Shown here: positions 6,896 through 13,124 of the stretch, piece by piece
Position numbering within the stretch: the first letter of the stretch is position 1
Layout of the letters: each line of letters begins with the position of its first letter
From: an uncultured Clostridia bacterium
GTDB lineage: Bacteria > Bacillota > Clostridia > Oscillospirales > Ruminococcaceae
Direction of reading: 5' to 3'
Assembly: GCA_947625455.1 (NCBI GenBank)
Contig: CANQOJ010000044.1
Span: 1 to 13,280 of the forward strand
DNA length: 13,280 bases
Position numbers and translations under genes: made by a program
Notes under the pieces: generated by a model
Databases searched by the model: none
The model's input: only the letters and a program-made list of their open reading frames with translations
Told to the model about the DNA's origin: nothing

Positions 6896-8407
6896 TCACT
6901 CTCCTGTCTCCGTTATTTCAAGCGCAGTCTCAAATCTGTCCTCTGCGTTCTTTGTATAAAATGTGTACGGAAAAGCCACTCTGCCAAATGCGTCAGACAT
7001 CATCTCCCTGTCGCGCAGTTTTTCATCTCTCCCGCCCGCGCCTCCCCTGCAAACCAGCGTAGATACAAGTTCTCCGCTTTTAATCGTCATATTGCCGTTT
7101 ATCGACCTTATTGATACATAAACAATGTTCTCGCCTTTCGGCAGATTTTCAGCCATGAAGTAAAAATGAATAAGTTCCTTTTCACCCTCGGTTTCATGAA
7201 ATACATCTCTCACAAGTTTGCCGTTTACATATGCCCTTAATTCGGCAGTTCCCGCGCCGTCAATCGTAAAGTTTAAATCAACCTGCGCAAACAGCCCGCT
7301 TATTCTTGTTTTAAACTCAAAGTTCGCTATTTGTTCGCCGTCAGCCGTCAGAACAATATCCTCGCTGTTTTCGCCCTTAAGACAAATGTTCCCCAAAGAG
7401 GCTTTGATTTGTTCAAGCGCGGCTGTAAGGTCGTCCTGATGCGGGATAGCGTCGGTATATGAACGCGTTCTCGAATAAAGCCTTGCCGTAAGACCGCCGT
7501 CATAGTGATACTCAATTTCGCTTATCGCAATAGGATACAGCGTTTCGTCCTCGCCTATCATATAAATGTGGTCGCCCGCTTCCAAAAACGGCAAGCCTTG
7601 CATTTCAATATCCGCGCCGTAAAACCGCATCACCTGAAAAATGGTGATAATATTCTCCGCACGCCTTTGAGTAAAAAGCGGGTTGTACAGTTCAAGCGTC
7701 ACAATATCTCCGCCGCTTCCCGCCTCTATTGTTTCTTCTCCCGTATCTATAACCAAATGCTTGATTTCCGTTTCGGTCATATATCTGCTGTAATCCATGC
7801 AGTTTTTGGCAGGAAGCATAAATTTGTCCGTCTGCGAATATCTCTTTATCCTAAGTTTTCCCTCTCTGTCAAACTTTGCGTTTCCGCAGGCAATTCCCGC
7901 GATATATCCCAGCATATCGCGCACTGTTTCACCCGTAGGTACGACCTCAACTGCGTATTCGCTGACGCCCTCCGCACACTCTATCCCGTAGTTTTCGCAT
8001 ATATCTTCGAGCATTGCCTTTACGTTTGTAGGCGCTGATACTTTCGGCACATATTCCGTTTCAAGAGAGTACATTCTGTCATAGCATATAATGGACGCAT
8101 AGTTTCCGCGCACATATCTTCTTGCCACATAAAAAACGCCCAGAGGACACCATTCCTCGCCGTCAAAACTTATGTACGGTCTTACCTCGTCCTGCACGCT
8201 TAGTTCATTTGAATACCTCACCGAAAAGGAAAACCTGTTTGCGCAGGTCGTGCCTATCGTATACCAGTTAGGGTGAATGACGTCATCAAAATCAAAGTCA
8301 ATAAGCTTGTCGTCAAGATACGTTACATTTCCCGCTACAATTTTACAGCTGACCTCGCGCCCGTTGTCCATGGCAAGCGCTTTGAACTTTTCAGATACGT
8401 TTACCAA
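6896..8407 (-). CDS. Phage baseplate hub / tail-tip protein
   Basis: A 503-residue protein. Residues 1-320 look like a gp27/Tal-type hub: a DDVIHPNWYTIGTTCANRFSF-like start, then FYVARRYV, YDRMYSLETEYVP, VRDMLGYIAG and later AGDHIYMIGEDETLYPIAISEIEYHYDGGL, a segment typical of tail proteins that sit at the cell-contact end. Residues 325-345 form a helical linker (LTAALEQIKASLG). The rest is a beta-sandwich, possibly carbohydrate-binding, with a Gly-rich CRGGAGG stretch. No peptidase or lysozyme motif is visible. The only start with a ribosome site is a TTG at 8407-8405 (GAGGTG five bases upstream); the next ATG, at codon 14, has none. It begins nine bases after the preceding gene. Assignment as a tail-tip component is fairly sure; detailed function is inference. 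Confidence 0.72.
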   Translation of the reverse strand: MVNVSEKFKALAMDNGREVSCKIVAGNVTYLDDKLIDFDFDDVIHPNWYTIGTTCANRFSFSVRYSNELSVQDEVRPYISFDGEEWCPLGVFYVARRYVRGNYASIICYDRMYSLETEYVPKVSAPTNVKAMLEDICENYGIECAEGVSEYAVEVVPTGETVRDMLGYIAGIACGNAKFDREGKLRIKRYSQTDKFMLPAKNCMDYSRYMTETEIKHLVIDTGEETIEAGSGGDIVTLELYNPLFTQRRAENIITIFQVMRFYGADIEMQGLPFLEAGDHIYMIGEDETLYPIAISEIEYHYDGGLTARLYSRTRSYTDAIPHQDDLTAALEQIKASLGNICLKGENSEDIVLTADGEQIANFEFKTRISGLFAQVDLNFTIDGAGTAELRAYVNGKLVRDVFHETEGEKELIHFYFMAENLPKGENIVYVSIRSINGNMTIKSGELVSTLVCRGGAGGRDEKLRDREMMSDAFGRVAFPYTFYTKNAEDRFETALEITETGE

Positions 8408-8416
8408 AAAATCACC

Positions 8417-8758
8417 TCATTTCTCCTTAAACACCAGCTTCACCCCGCCGTACATCACCGTATCATTGACGCGCATAATTTCCGGCGCAGGTTCGTTCAT
8501 AACGTGAAACTCTTTCTCGATATACCCCTCCGGAGAATTAAATCCCACCGTCACAAAAATCTTCGCGCATTCTTCTCTCAGCAGGCTTATCTCTTCTTCC
8601 GTCAGCAGTCCGAATGTCACTTCCAGACAGTATTTTCTCCTCACAAGGTCAATTAGCATATCCCCCTGGGTGTTGTAGTTTATATCCGTGCATCTTAGTT
8701 CCCGCTTTGCGTTCACCTTTGCGCAGATGAAGTCGTTTTCGCCTATCCTTATCGTCAT
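8417..8758 (-). CDS. Small phage tail-associated protein (DUF6711-like)
   Basis: A 113-residue protein. Its layout matches small proteins that in Firmicutes siphophages lie between the tape-measure and distal-tail genes: a GDM-ID block with RRKYCLEVTFGLLTEEEISLL, then a beta-rich half ending MRVNDTVMYGGVKLVFKEK. From memory I place it near DUF6711; this was not searched. Such proteins are predicted tail components, perhaps at the tail tip. It starts at ATG 8758-8756 behind GGAGGGG, 14 bases after the 51-aa gene, and is followed at nine bases by the hub gene. In an ordinary phage a tape-measure gene would be expected just upstream; here there is only the 51-aa gene. Confidence 0.6.
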   Translation of the reverse strand: MTIRIGENDFICAKVNAKRELRCTDINYNTQGDMLIDLVRRKYCLEVTFGLLTEEEISLLREECAKIFVTVGFNSPEGYIEKEFHVMNEPAPEIMRVNDTVMYGGVKLVFKEK

Positions 8759-8772
8759 AAAACCCCTCCGTT

Positions 8773-8928
8773 TCAGTGCTTGTCAGAAGTTTTCTTTATG
8801 TTAAGCTGACGTTCAAGTTCACGGTTTCCAAAACGAATAAGCTTTGCTATCTTGTATCCGTCCTCGTCAGCGTTTTTGCCTATCTGCTTTTCGGAAAAGC
8901 TGTTTTCCTTTTCAGTGTTTTCGCTCAT
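8773..8928 (-). CDS. 51-aa charged protein at the head/tail junction
   Basis: A gene of 51 codons read by hand: ATG at 8928-8926, stop TGA at 8775-8773, with a good GGAGGG site upstream that overlaps the end of the previous gene. The protein starts MSENTEKENSFSEKQIGKN and continues DEDGYKIAKLIRFGNREL before a basic end (KKTSDKH). It is highly charged and probably helical, with no Cys, no membrane segment and no recognised domain. It occupies the place where closure, tail-tube, chaperone and tape-measure genes would normally stand. It could be a small structural or assembly factor or the rest of a deleted region. The ribosome sites before and after it and its tight packing support translation. 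Confidence 0.65.
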   Translation of the reverse strand: MSENTEKENSFSEKQIGKNADEDGYKIAKLIRFGNRELERQLNIKKTSDKH

Positions 8929-8939
8929 TGTTATCCCTC

Positions 8940-9272
8940 CTAAAGTATTTCTCCGATTTTCACTGCGGATATTTTCATGTGATGCGGCGTTTCGGCGCGG
9001 ATTACCTTTACGCTAATAACATCAAACAACTCGCCGTCAAACCTTATCCTCATTCCCGATTTTATATCCAGCGGATTTGGCTGTGAATTTACAAAGTCAT
9101 ACCAGACGTTAAGCTTTGTCCTTTCAAGCGGGTTTGTATACCCGTTTTCAATCGCGCTGATTTTCTCCGCTCTGACGTTTGTTACGGAAATCTCGCTCCA
9201 GCCGTCCGCGCCAGGCACCAACACCGTTATGTCGTCTCCCAAAAGGCTGTCGGGTATAGGCTCTATCTTCAT
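8940..9272 (-). CDS. Phage minor capsid / head-closure protein
   Basis: A 110-residue protein starting MKIEPIPDSLLGDDITVLVP, with a TNVRAEK segment and later KLNVWYDFVNSQPNPLDIKSGMRIRFDG. This start and the beta-barrel-like pattern fit the putative minor capsid protein family (Minor_capsid_1 type) found after the connector in Firmicutes phages, thought to close the head-tail joint. ATG 9272-9270 overlaps the connector stop by four bases (ATGA), so translation is coupled. Family placement is from memory. In normal phages two more small head-tail genes usually follow; here the next gene is the 51-aa one. Confidence 0.68.
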   Translation of the reverse strand: MKIEPIPDSLLGDDITVLVPGADGWSEISVTNVRAEKISAIENGYTNPLERTKLNVWYDFVNSQPNPLDIKSGMRIRFDGELFDVISVKVIRAETPHHMKISAVKIGEIL

Positions 9273-9709
9273 TCCGATGCCTCCATTCCCGTATAAAGAC
9301 AGCCCGCCGCGCGTAGAAGCCGAATAACGGTGAAGTTGGTGTCAAGAGGCTCGACAAATTCGGCACTGCTTTTGCTTGATGTTGAAGATGCGGTTGAATC
9401 GGACTTTGAAACCGAATATGAAAAATCTCCGATAGATACTTTTTCACTGCTTGAATTTGCACCGCGCTCGGATTCGCTGTCCTGCTGTTTTTTAAGAGCG
9501 TTTTCCTCGCGCATTATGGCGCTTGCCTGAAATGCGCAGGCTTGCTTCACATAGTCAGCGGCAGCGCCTTTCGTCATTGAAACGGGAATTGCTCTGCCTC
9601 CGCTTAGTCCGTTTAAAACATACTCCGCGCGCTTTATACAGCTTTCAGTCAGAGCGTCGTCGCTTGAATTAAATCCCATTTCCTTAAATTCATCAACTGT
9701 AATTATCAT
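9269..9709 (-). CDS. Phage head-tail connector protein
   Basis: A 146-residue protein with the short helical N-terminal half of gp6/gp15-type connectors (MIITVDEFKEMGF, then CIKRAEYVLNGLSGG and AAADYVKQACAFQASAIMREE). A loop follows with a Ser/Lys-rich stretch and the IGDFSYSVS segment, and the end is FTVIRLLRAAGCLYTGM. These rings sit under the portal and join it to the closure protein. The open frame extends 59 codons further upstream, but ATG 9709-9707 is preceded by AAGGAG at proper spacing, and the upstream extension overlaps the capsid gene, so I take the shorter form. It is separated from the capsid gene by 80 bp containing a strong hairpin. Confidence 0.75.
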   Translation of the reverse strand: MIITVDEFKEMGFNSSDDALTESCIKRAEYVLNGLSGGRAIPVSMTKGAAADYVKQACAFQASAIMREENALKKQQDSESERGANSSSEKVSIGDFSYSVSKSDSTASSTSSKSSAEFVEPLDTNFTVIRLLRAAGCLYTGMEASE

Positions 9710-9736
9710 TAAAAATCTCCTTTTCTTTTCTAAACA

Positions 9737-9758
9737 GCGGGCGACATTTGCCGCCCGC
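9737..9758 (-). terminator. Hairpin after the capsid gene, possible partial terminator
   Basis: Perfect 7-bp GC stem GCGGGCG/CGCCCGC (9737-9743 and 9752-9758) with an 8-nt loop, in the 80-bp gap between capsid stop and connector start. On the minus strand it is followed only by TGTTTAG, a weak T run, so it probably acts as a leaky terminator or as a block to 3' decay that keeps capsid mRNA in excess of the downstream genes. Confidence 0.5.
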
Positions 9759-9789
9759 CAAGAAACCAAACTCAAAATATAGCCTAAAA

Positions 9790-10689
9790 TCAGTCGGGAG
9801 CAGTACCCGCAGAGCATACCGCAATTGCCGATTTCTTGTTTTCGGGAATAAACAGGTCGTGATACTTGCGGTAGTCGATATCCCAAGCGTCAGCAAACTG
9901 ATTTTGCTCAGGTGTGATTATCTTCACATTGTCGGTCTTTGAAACCGCAATAGGCGCGTCTTTCGGGCAGATTATCCAGTTTATCTGCGCCGCGTCGCCT
10001 GCCGCGGAAAATCCGTCAGTCGCGCTGAATGTGTACTTGCTCTTCATTCTCGAAGACGGCACGGGAATTACCGCCGCACCACATACCGTCCTTACATCAA
10101 GGTCAAGACTGCCCTGAGAGAAAGTGCTGCTGTCAATTGAGTGAGTTACCTCGCTCGAAAGCATAAGCATATCGTATACCGAGCGCGCCATTGTCACAAC
10201 AAGCTCGCCCTCTCCTCCGACAACCTCTCTTACCGCCGTTATCTGTTCGATAAGAGTTGACAGCACCGTGTCCTTGTCGGGAGTGTAAGAGTATTTCGTT
10301 ATCCCCGCTTCTTTCGCAAGCTTTGAGTAGCGGTATGCGTCAATTTCGGGAATAACCTTTGTGCGCTGAAACTCTGACGCGACATTCGCCGCCGCAAGTG
10401 TAAAACTCGTTTCGTCAACGTCCAGCGCGTCAATGCGGAAACGTCTGCCTCTGTCCATGCTCATTGCCATGGTTTCATAAGAATACGTTACCGCGCCGCC
10501 CGTGTAGCCCTCGTCGCGGTCATAGTCCGCAAGACCGAGAAGAGTTACTTTCGGTATCTTGATTTCATTTCCGCCGTTGTAAATCACCTGTGACGCGTTA
10601 TCTTCCATCCATCCCGAAGTAGCGCTTTCGGTAATCTGTCTGTCAAGCTCGCTCTGAAAAACCTTTGCATATTCAATTGTATTCGCCAT
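9790..10689 (-). CDS. Phage major capsid protein
   Basis: A 299-residue protein of the HK97-fold major capsid type used by scaffold-dependent Firmicutes phages. Recognisable parts are MANTIEYAKVFQSELD at the start, then IKIPKVTLLGLADYDRDEGY, the MAMSMDRGRRFRIDALDVDET segment (E-loop region), FQRTKVIPEIDAYRYSKLA, and a P-domain/A-domain pattern to the end, including VVTMARSVYDMLM. It forms the icosahedral shell. I start at MANT (ATG 10689-10687) because GGAG lies eight bases upstream; the ATG six codons earlier would put that site inside the gene. The frame is intact with no insertions. It is preceded by a 277-bp structured gap and followed by a hairpin, both of which could set it apart in expression. 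Confidence 0.92.
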   Translation of the reverse strand: MANTIEYAKVFQSELDRQITESATSGWMEDNASQVIYNGGNEIKIPKVTLLGLADYDRDEGYTGGAVTYSYETMAMSMDRGRRFRIDALDVDETSFTLAAANVASEFQRTKVIPEIDAYRYSKLAKEAGITKYSYTPDKDTVLSTLIEQITAVREVVGGEGELVVTMARSVYDMLMLSSEVTHSIDSSTFSQGSLDLDVRTVCGAAVIPVPSSRMKSKYTFSATDGFSAAGDAAQINWIICPKDAPIAVSKTDNVKIITPEQNQFADAWDIDYRKYHDLFIPENKKSAIAVCSAGTAPD

Positions 10690-10966
10690 AATAAAAACTC
10701 CTTTCATATTTAAAAAACGTCATCTTCGGCAAATCCGAAAACCGCCGCGCCTTAAATTCATTTCGGGCAATCCCCGTCAATTTGCGCCGTTTTCGGCATC
10801 ATAGCCAAAGTATCTTAACCGAGGCGTAAACCGCCGTCGTTTGCTGTTTTCCCGCCAACCCTCCCGCGTTGTTTCATTTAATCCGCTTTATAAGCTGAAA
10901 CGCACATCAAATTACAAACTTCGAATCCTATAAGTTCAACCTAAACCCGCTCTTCCAAAGCAGCTT
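10690..10966 (-). promoter_or_regulatory. Structured untranslated gap between scaffold and capsid genes
   Basis: In a block where other genes touch or overlap, this 277-bp gap stands out. It has no supportable gene: the longest minus-strand reading here is interrupted by several stops, and the short ATG frames lack ribosome sites. It holds four short inverted repeats: 10823-10835 (GGCG/CGCC), 10786-10797 (GCCG, loop of four, CGGC), 10764-10776 (CGGG/CCCG) and 10725-10739 (TTCGG/CCGAA), with loops of four to five bases. In the minus-strand RNA they form a hairpin series before the capsid ribosome site at about 10697-10701. A processing site, a stabiliser or a degraded gene are all possible. 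Confidence 0.45.
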
Positions 10967-11377
10967 TCACCTTTTCGAGAAAATCCCTCTGACAGCCGAA
11001 AAGCCGTCGTCCTCGCCTAAAGCGCTGACGGAAAATTGAGGAATATCGCGCTTTACCGCTCTTAAGTGCGGATATGCGCTTACAATTTCCGCCGCGGCTT
11101 CGTCAGCTGTTTTGCCCGACTTGCAGATTGCCGCCGCAAGTTTCGCGCTTTCGTCAAGCTTCTCTTTAGCAATCCCCGCCATCAACAGCGAAAGCCTTGT
11201 TTTCATGTCAAAAAGCTTTACATTAAGCTCCTCGATTTGCCCGCACTGCTCTTTAATCTGCTCTTCAAGCAATTTCATTCCGTCCTCCGCTTTGCTTTCT
11301 GCGGGGTTTGCGCCCGCATTATCGCTTGCTGCAGCAGGCGTTTCCATAGCATTTTCAATTTTTACGTCAGTTTCCAT
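10967..11377 (-). CDS. Phage capsid scaffolding protein
   Basis: A 136-residue acidic protein with the make-up of an internal scaffold. Residues 1-32 are low-complexity and probably disordered (rich in Ala, Glu, Asn). A coiled-coil stretch follows (MKLLEEQIKEQCGQIEELNVKLFDMKTRLSLLM, about residues 34-66) and then a helical region. It ends in a short basic tail (VRGIFSKR) of the kind that binds the capsid inner face. There is no sequence motif beyond this; the call rests on composition and on its place between portal and capsid genes. ATG 11377-11375 has GAGAGG upstream and lies inside the last codons of the portal gene (11-bp overlap). It implies assembly without a separate head protease, none of which is present. 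Confidence 0.72.
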   Translation of the reverse strand: METDVKIENAMETPAAASDNAGANPAESKAEDGMKLLEEQIKEQCGQIEELNVKLFDMKTRLSLLMAGIAKEKLDESAKLAAAICKSGKTADEAAAEIVSAYPHLRAVKRDIPQFSVSALGEDDGFSAVRGIFSKR

Positions 11378-12734
11378 TGAAGTCCTCTCTTTCCATTACT
11401 TTAGCCGATTCAAGCGGTATGCCGTAAATTTCCGAAACAGCTCTTGCTCTTGAAATCAATCCGCTCGAATACAAGCCTTTCACTCTCTCCGCTTTCGCCG
11501 CATCGTCCTCACAAACGCCGTCCGCAAATCTGAACACAACATTCTCCGAGGCATTCTGCGAAAGCTCTCCCGCCGTTTTCCCAAGCAGGCAGACAAGCTC
11601 CGCGACTTTTGCAAGATTTGCCGCGATAAGTCCGCGGTAAAACTCGGTTGTGCGGTAGGTACGGCTGTTTCGGCTGACAACTTCCGTTGCCGTGCGCAAA
11701 GTCCCGCTTTTAAACGACAGCGCGCCCTCTGACAACCCCACTTGCATACACAGCAAATCAAGCAGTTCTCCGAGCGCTTCGATATGCTCCGTCACCCGAA
11801 GTTCACCCGTGTTGTCGGCAATTTTCAAGTCCTCCGAATCCGAAGTCGCAAACGCTTCAAACACCTCGTCATTTACGTCAAAATAACGCTTCAGCTCGCC
11901 GTTTTCGTCATAATCCCCGCGCACCGCATAACTCGGCACGATAATGCGCTTTTTTCCGAGAACAAACTCTCTTGAAAGGCTGTCGAACACAACGTCAATG
12001 GCTTTGAGCGTATCCTCTGCGCCTGCAAACACCGAAACACCCAGCGCACCGCATTGTTTCGCACAGCCTGTTCCCGCGCGGAAATACACAAACAGCGGCT
12101 TGTCCATGCCCTTGATAAGCGTCTTTTCCGAAAGCTTCGGATAAACTTCCGAAATATCGGCTTCCCCGCCGTTTTCGCGGTACAGCTTGTTTTCAACGAC
12201 AAGTCCGTCACTTGTAAGTTCCTGCGTTTCCGCAAGAACATACTTTTTGCCGTTTGCGCAGACTGACGAGCCGAATGCGCCTGAATAAATCCCGTTCATA
12301 TCCCACTTAGTCGGTATAAACCTGTCAGCGGTTATGAAATCAAGCTTTACGCCGTTGTCATAAAAAACCTTGATAACCCCGCCGCCGAGCGCGAAAACTT
12401 TTTCGGCGAAATCCGCGAACCTTTCCGAAAAGTTGTTGTCCGAAAAGACTTTGCGCAGAAATTTTTCGGTTTCGCTGTCCGCGCACGAGATTTCGGAACT
12501 TTCCGTGAAACAAAGCCTTGCGAGTTCCGCGCAAACCGCCTTGCCTGCGTTAAGCGCGGCAACTTTCCTCAACCCGCCGCTGTTCAGTCCGCCTTTCTTG
12601 ACATAACGCCAGCTCCCTCCGCCGTCGTAAATGTCTTTCCATTTCGCAAGGTCGCCGTCGTAAAAGTCCGAAAGCGCGTACCCGCATTTAAGTTTCTGCC
12701 TGCCAAACAGCAAGTTCATAAAACTCAAACTCAT
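11367..12734 (-). CDS. Phage portal protein (SPP1 gp6-like)
   Basis: A 455-residue portal-type protein, the dodecameric channel at the capsid vertex through which DNA is packaged and released. Recognisable segments are LNAGKAVCAELARLCF at about residues 62-77, the long acidic/hydrophobic wing region, and FKSGTLRTATEVVSRNSRTYRTTEFYR at about residues 344-370, the block typical of SPP1 gp6/Phage_prot_Gp6 portals. The start is uncertain: ATG 12734-12732 sits only one base after GGAGG, whereas TTG 12728-12726 (codon 3) has seven-base spacing and may be the real start. The terminase genes that normally stand just before portal are missing; instead a control region and an opposite-strand gene follow. 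It is the first gene of the block. Confidence 0.88.
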   Translation of the reverse strand: MSLSFMNLLFGRQKLKCGYALSDFYDGDLAKWKDIYDGGGSWRYVKKGGLNSGGLRKVAALNAGKAVCAELARLCFTESSEISCADSETEKFLRKVFSDNNFSERFADFAEKVFALGGGVIKVFYDNGVKLDFITADRFIPTKWDMNGIYSGAFGSSVCANGKKYVLAETQELTSDGLVVENKLYRENGGEADISEVYPKLSEKTLIKGMDKPLFVYFRAGTGCAKQCGALGVSVFAGAEDTLKAIDVVFDSLSREFVLGKKRIIVPSYAVRGDYDENGELKRYFDVNDEVFEAFATSDSEDLKIADNTGELRVTEHIEALGELLDLLCMQVGLSEGALSFKSGTLRTATEVVSRNSRTYRTTEFYRGLIAANLAKVAELVCLLGKTAGELSQNASENVVFRFADGVCEDDAAKAERVKGLYSSGLISRARAVSEIYGIPLESAKVMEREDFNGN

Positions 12735-12776
12735 TCCTCCTTTCCTGATTTCTTGCGGTTTCTTCCCGCTGAAATG

Positions 12777-12785
12777 ATAATACCA
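12777..12785 (-). promoter_or_regulatory. Possible extended -10 promoter for the phage-type block
   Basis: Minus-strand TGG-TATTAT at 12777-12785 is an extended -10 (TGn plus a hexamer with five of six matches to TATAAT). No convincing -35 exists at 17 bp. A start near 12770 would give a leader of about 36 nt before the portal gene. This is the best promoter candidate seen for the nine-gene block; it is weak compared with the other promoters in the window. Confidence 0.35.
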
Positions 12786-12791
12786 TTACCG

Positions 12792-12810
12792 AAACTGCAA
12801 AAAACTGCAA
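12792..12810. repeat. 10-bp phased direct repeat, possible operator
   Basis: AAACTGCAA occurs at 12792-12800 and again at 12802-12810, one helical turn apart, immediately upstream of the extended -10 candidate for the phage-type block. Two sites on the same DNA face are a common layout for a repressor or activator. No protein can be assigned. Confidence 0.35.
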
Positions 12811-12825
12811 TTAAATGTAAAAGGT

Positions 12826-12855
12826 AAGAAAAATCCCGCAGAAAATTCGGCGGGA
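12826..12855 (-). terminator. Minus-strand terminator upstream of the portal gene
   Basis: On the minus strand TCCCGC (12850-12855), a 10-nt loop and GCGGGA (12834-12839) form a 6-bp stem followed by TTTTTCTT. It would stop minus-strand transcription coming from the right before it enters the portal block, or act as an attenuator if the block is started further upstream. It ends only seven bases before the plus-strand promoter. Confidence 0.5.
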
Positions 12856-12861
12856 AAAGTA

Positions 12862-12890
12862 TTGACAAATTGTGAGGTTTGTGCTATAAT
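12862..12890 (+). promoter_or_regulatory. Consensus sigma-A promoter of the leader RNA and secreted protein gene
   Basis: TTGACA (12862-12867), a 17-bp spacer and TATAAT (12885-12890), both hexamers perfect. The start would be near 12897, exactly at the first pair of the long closing stem of the RNA described next. Confidence 0.92.
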
Positions 12891-12896
12891 TTACTT

Positions 12897-13067
12897 GCGA
12901 CGTAAATTGAATAAACGATCCGGAATTAGTATACACTTTTACTCCGGTAAAAGTGCACGCTTGTTTTTTCGTTTGCCTTCTAAGCTCGAAAACAATTTAC
13001 GTCGCAGTGATTGAAGCTTGCATTTTTACAAGTACGCGGCTTCAACGCTGCGTACTTTTTTTATTTT
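12897..13067 (+). ncRNA. Structured leader RNA, riboswitch/attenuator-like, class unknown
   Basis: A transcript of about 170 nt between a consensus promoter and an intrinsic terminator. A closing stem of 14 perfect pairs joins 12896-12909 (TGCGACGTAAATTG) to 12993-13006 (CAATTTACGTCGCA). Inside, 12934-12942 pairs with 12947-12955 (CACTTTTAC/GTAAAAGTG), capped by TCCG closed by C-G, a UNCG-type stable RNA tetraloop. The two internal-loop strands (about 24 and 37 nt) are large and could hold a binding site; CCGG at 12920-12923 can also pair with the same motif at 12944-12947. After the closing stem, TTGAAGC (13011-13017) can pair with GCTTCAA (13039-13045), which excludes the terminator. This is the layout of a riboswitch or attenuator in front of the secreted protein gene, but it could also be a free small RNA. 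It matches no class I can name. Confidence 0.7.
13030..13067 (+). terminator. Intrinsic terminator of the leader RNA
   Basis: An 11-bp stem AAGTACGCGGC (13030-13040) with GCTGCGTACTT (13047-13057), containing one G-U pair and a 6-nt loop TTCAAC, followed by seven T in 13056-13062 and then ATTTT. It lies 58 bases before the ATG of the downstream gene. The alternative pairing 13011-13017 with 13039-13045 uses bases of its left arm and loop. Confidence 0.85.
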
Positions 13068-13124
13068 GCGGGAATTGTGCGCGGCAAAAATAACGTTATA
13101 CCGCAATTTTAAGGAGGAGAAGTT

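Larger units (their letters stand above)
5616..12734 (-). mobile_element. Phage-derived virion gene block (head and distal tail genes only)
   Basis: Nine minus-strand genes with short gaps or overlaps form one block: portal, scaffold, major capsid, connector, minor capsid/closure, a 51-aa protein, a small tail protein, a hub-like protein and a propeller-like fibre. It is closed by a terminator on the left and by a regulatory region and an opposite-strand secreted protein gene on the right. Terminase genes, normally just before portal, are absent there. No tail-tube, chaperone, tape-measure, lysis, integrase or repressor gene is present, and no attachment-site repeats were recognised at the edges. 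All frames are open. It could be a decayed prophage, or a retained capsid/tail particle or gene-transfer-type system. Confidence 0.75.

Noticed and set aside
7505..8038. Plus-strand open frame of 177 codons inside the hub gene
   Set aside because: No ribosome site, antisense to a well-supported tail gene, and no recognisable protein features.
10690..10966. Small genes in the scaffold-capsid gap (20- and 14-codon frames)
   Set aside because: No ribosome binding sites and repeated stops around them; better read as untranslated RNA or a remnant.
12929..12937. Minus-strand TATACT as a promoter for the phage-type block
   Set aside because: No usable -35 at the right spacing, and it lies inside the structured RNA region.
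12896..13006. Retron RNA or MITE
   Set aside because: The inverted ends could suggest either, but there is no reverse transcriptase in the window and no target-site duplication; the promoter, UNCG loop and terminator fit a transcribed RNA better.
12897..13067. 6S RNA
   Set aside because: Only about 110 nt lie between the ends of the closing stem and the single apical hairpin is 9 bp; the central-bubble and long terminal-stem layout of 6S RNA is not met.
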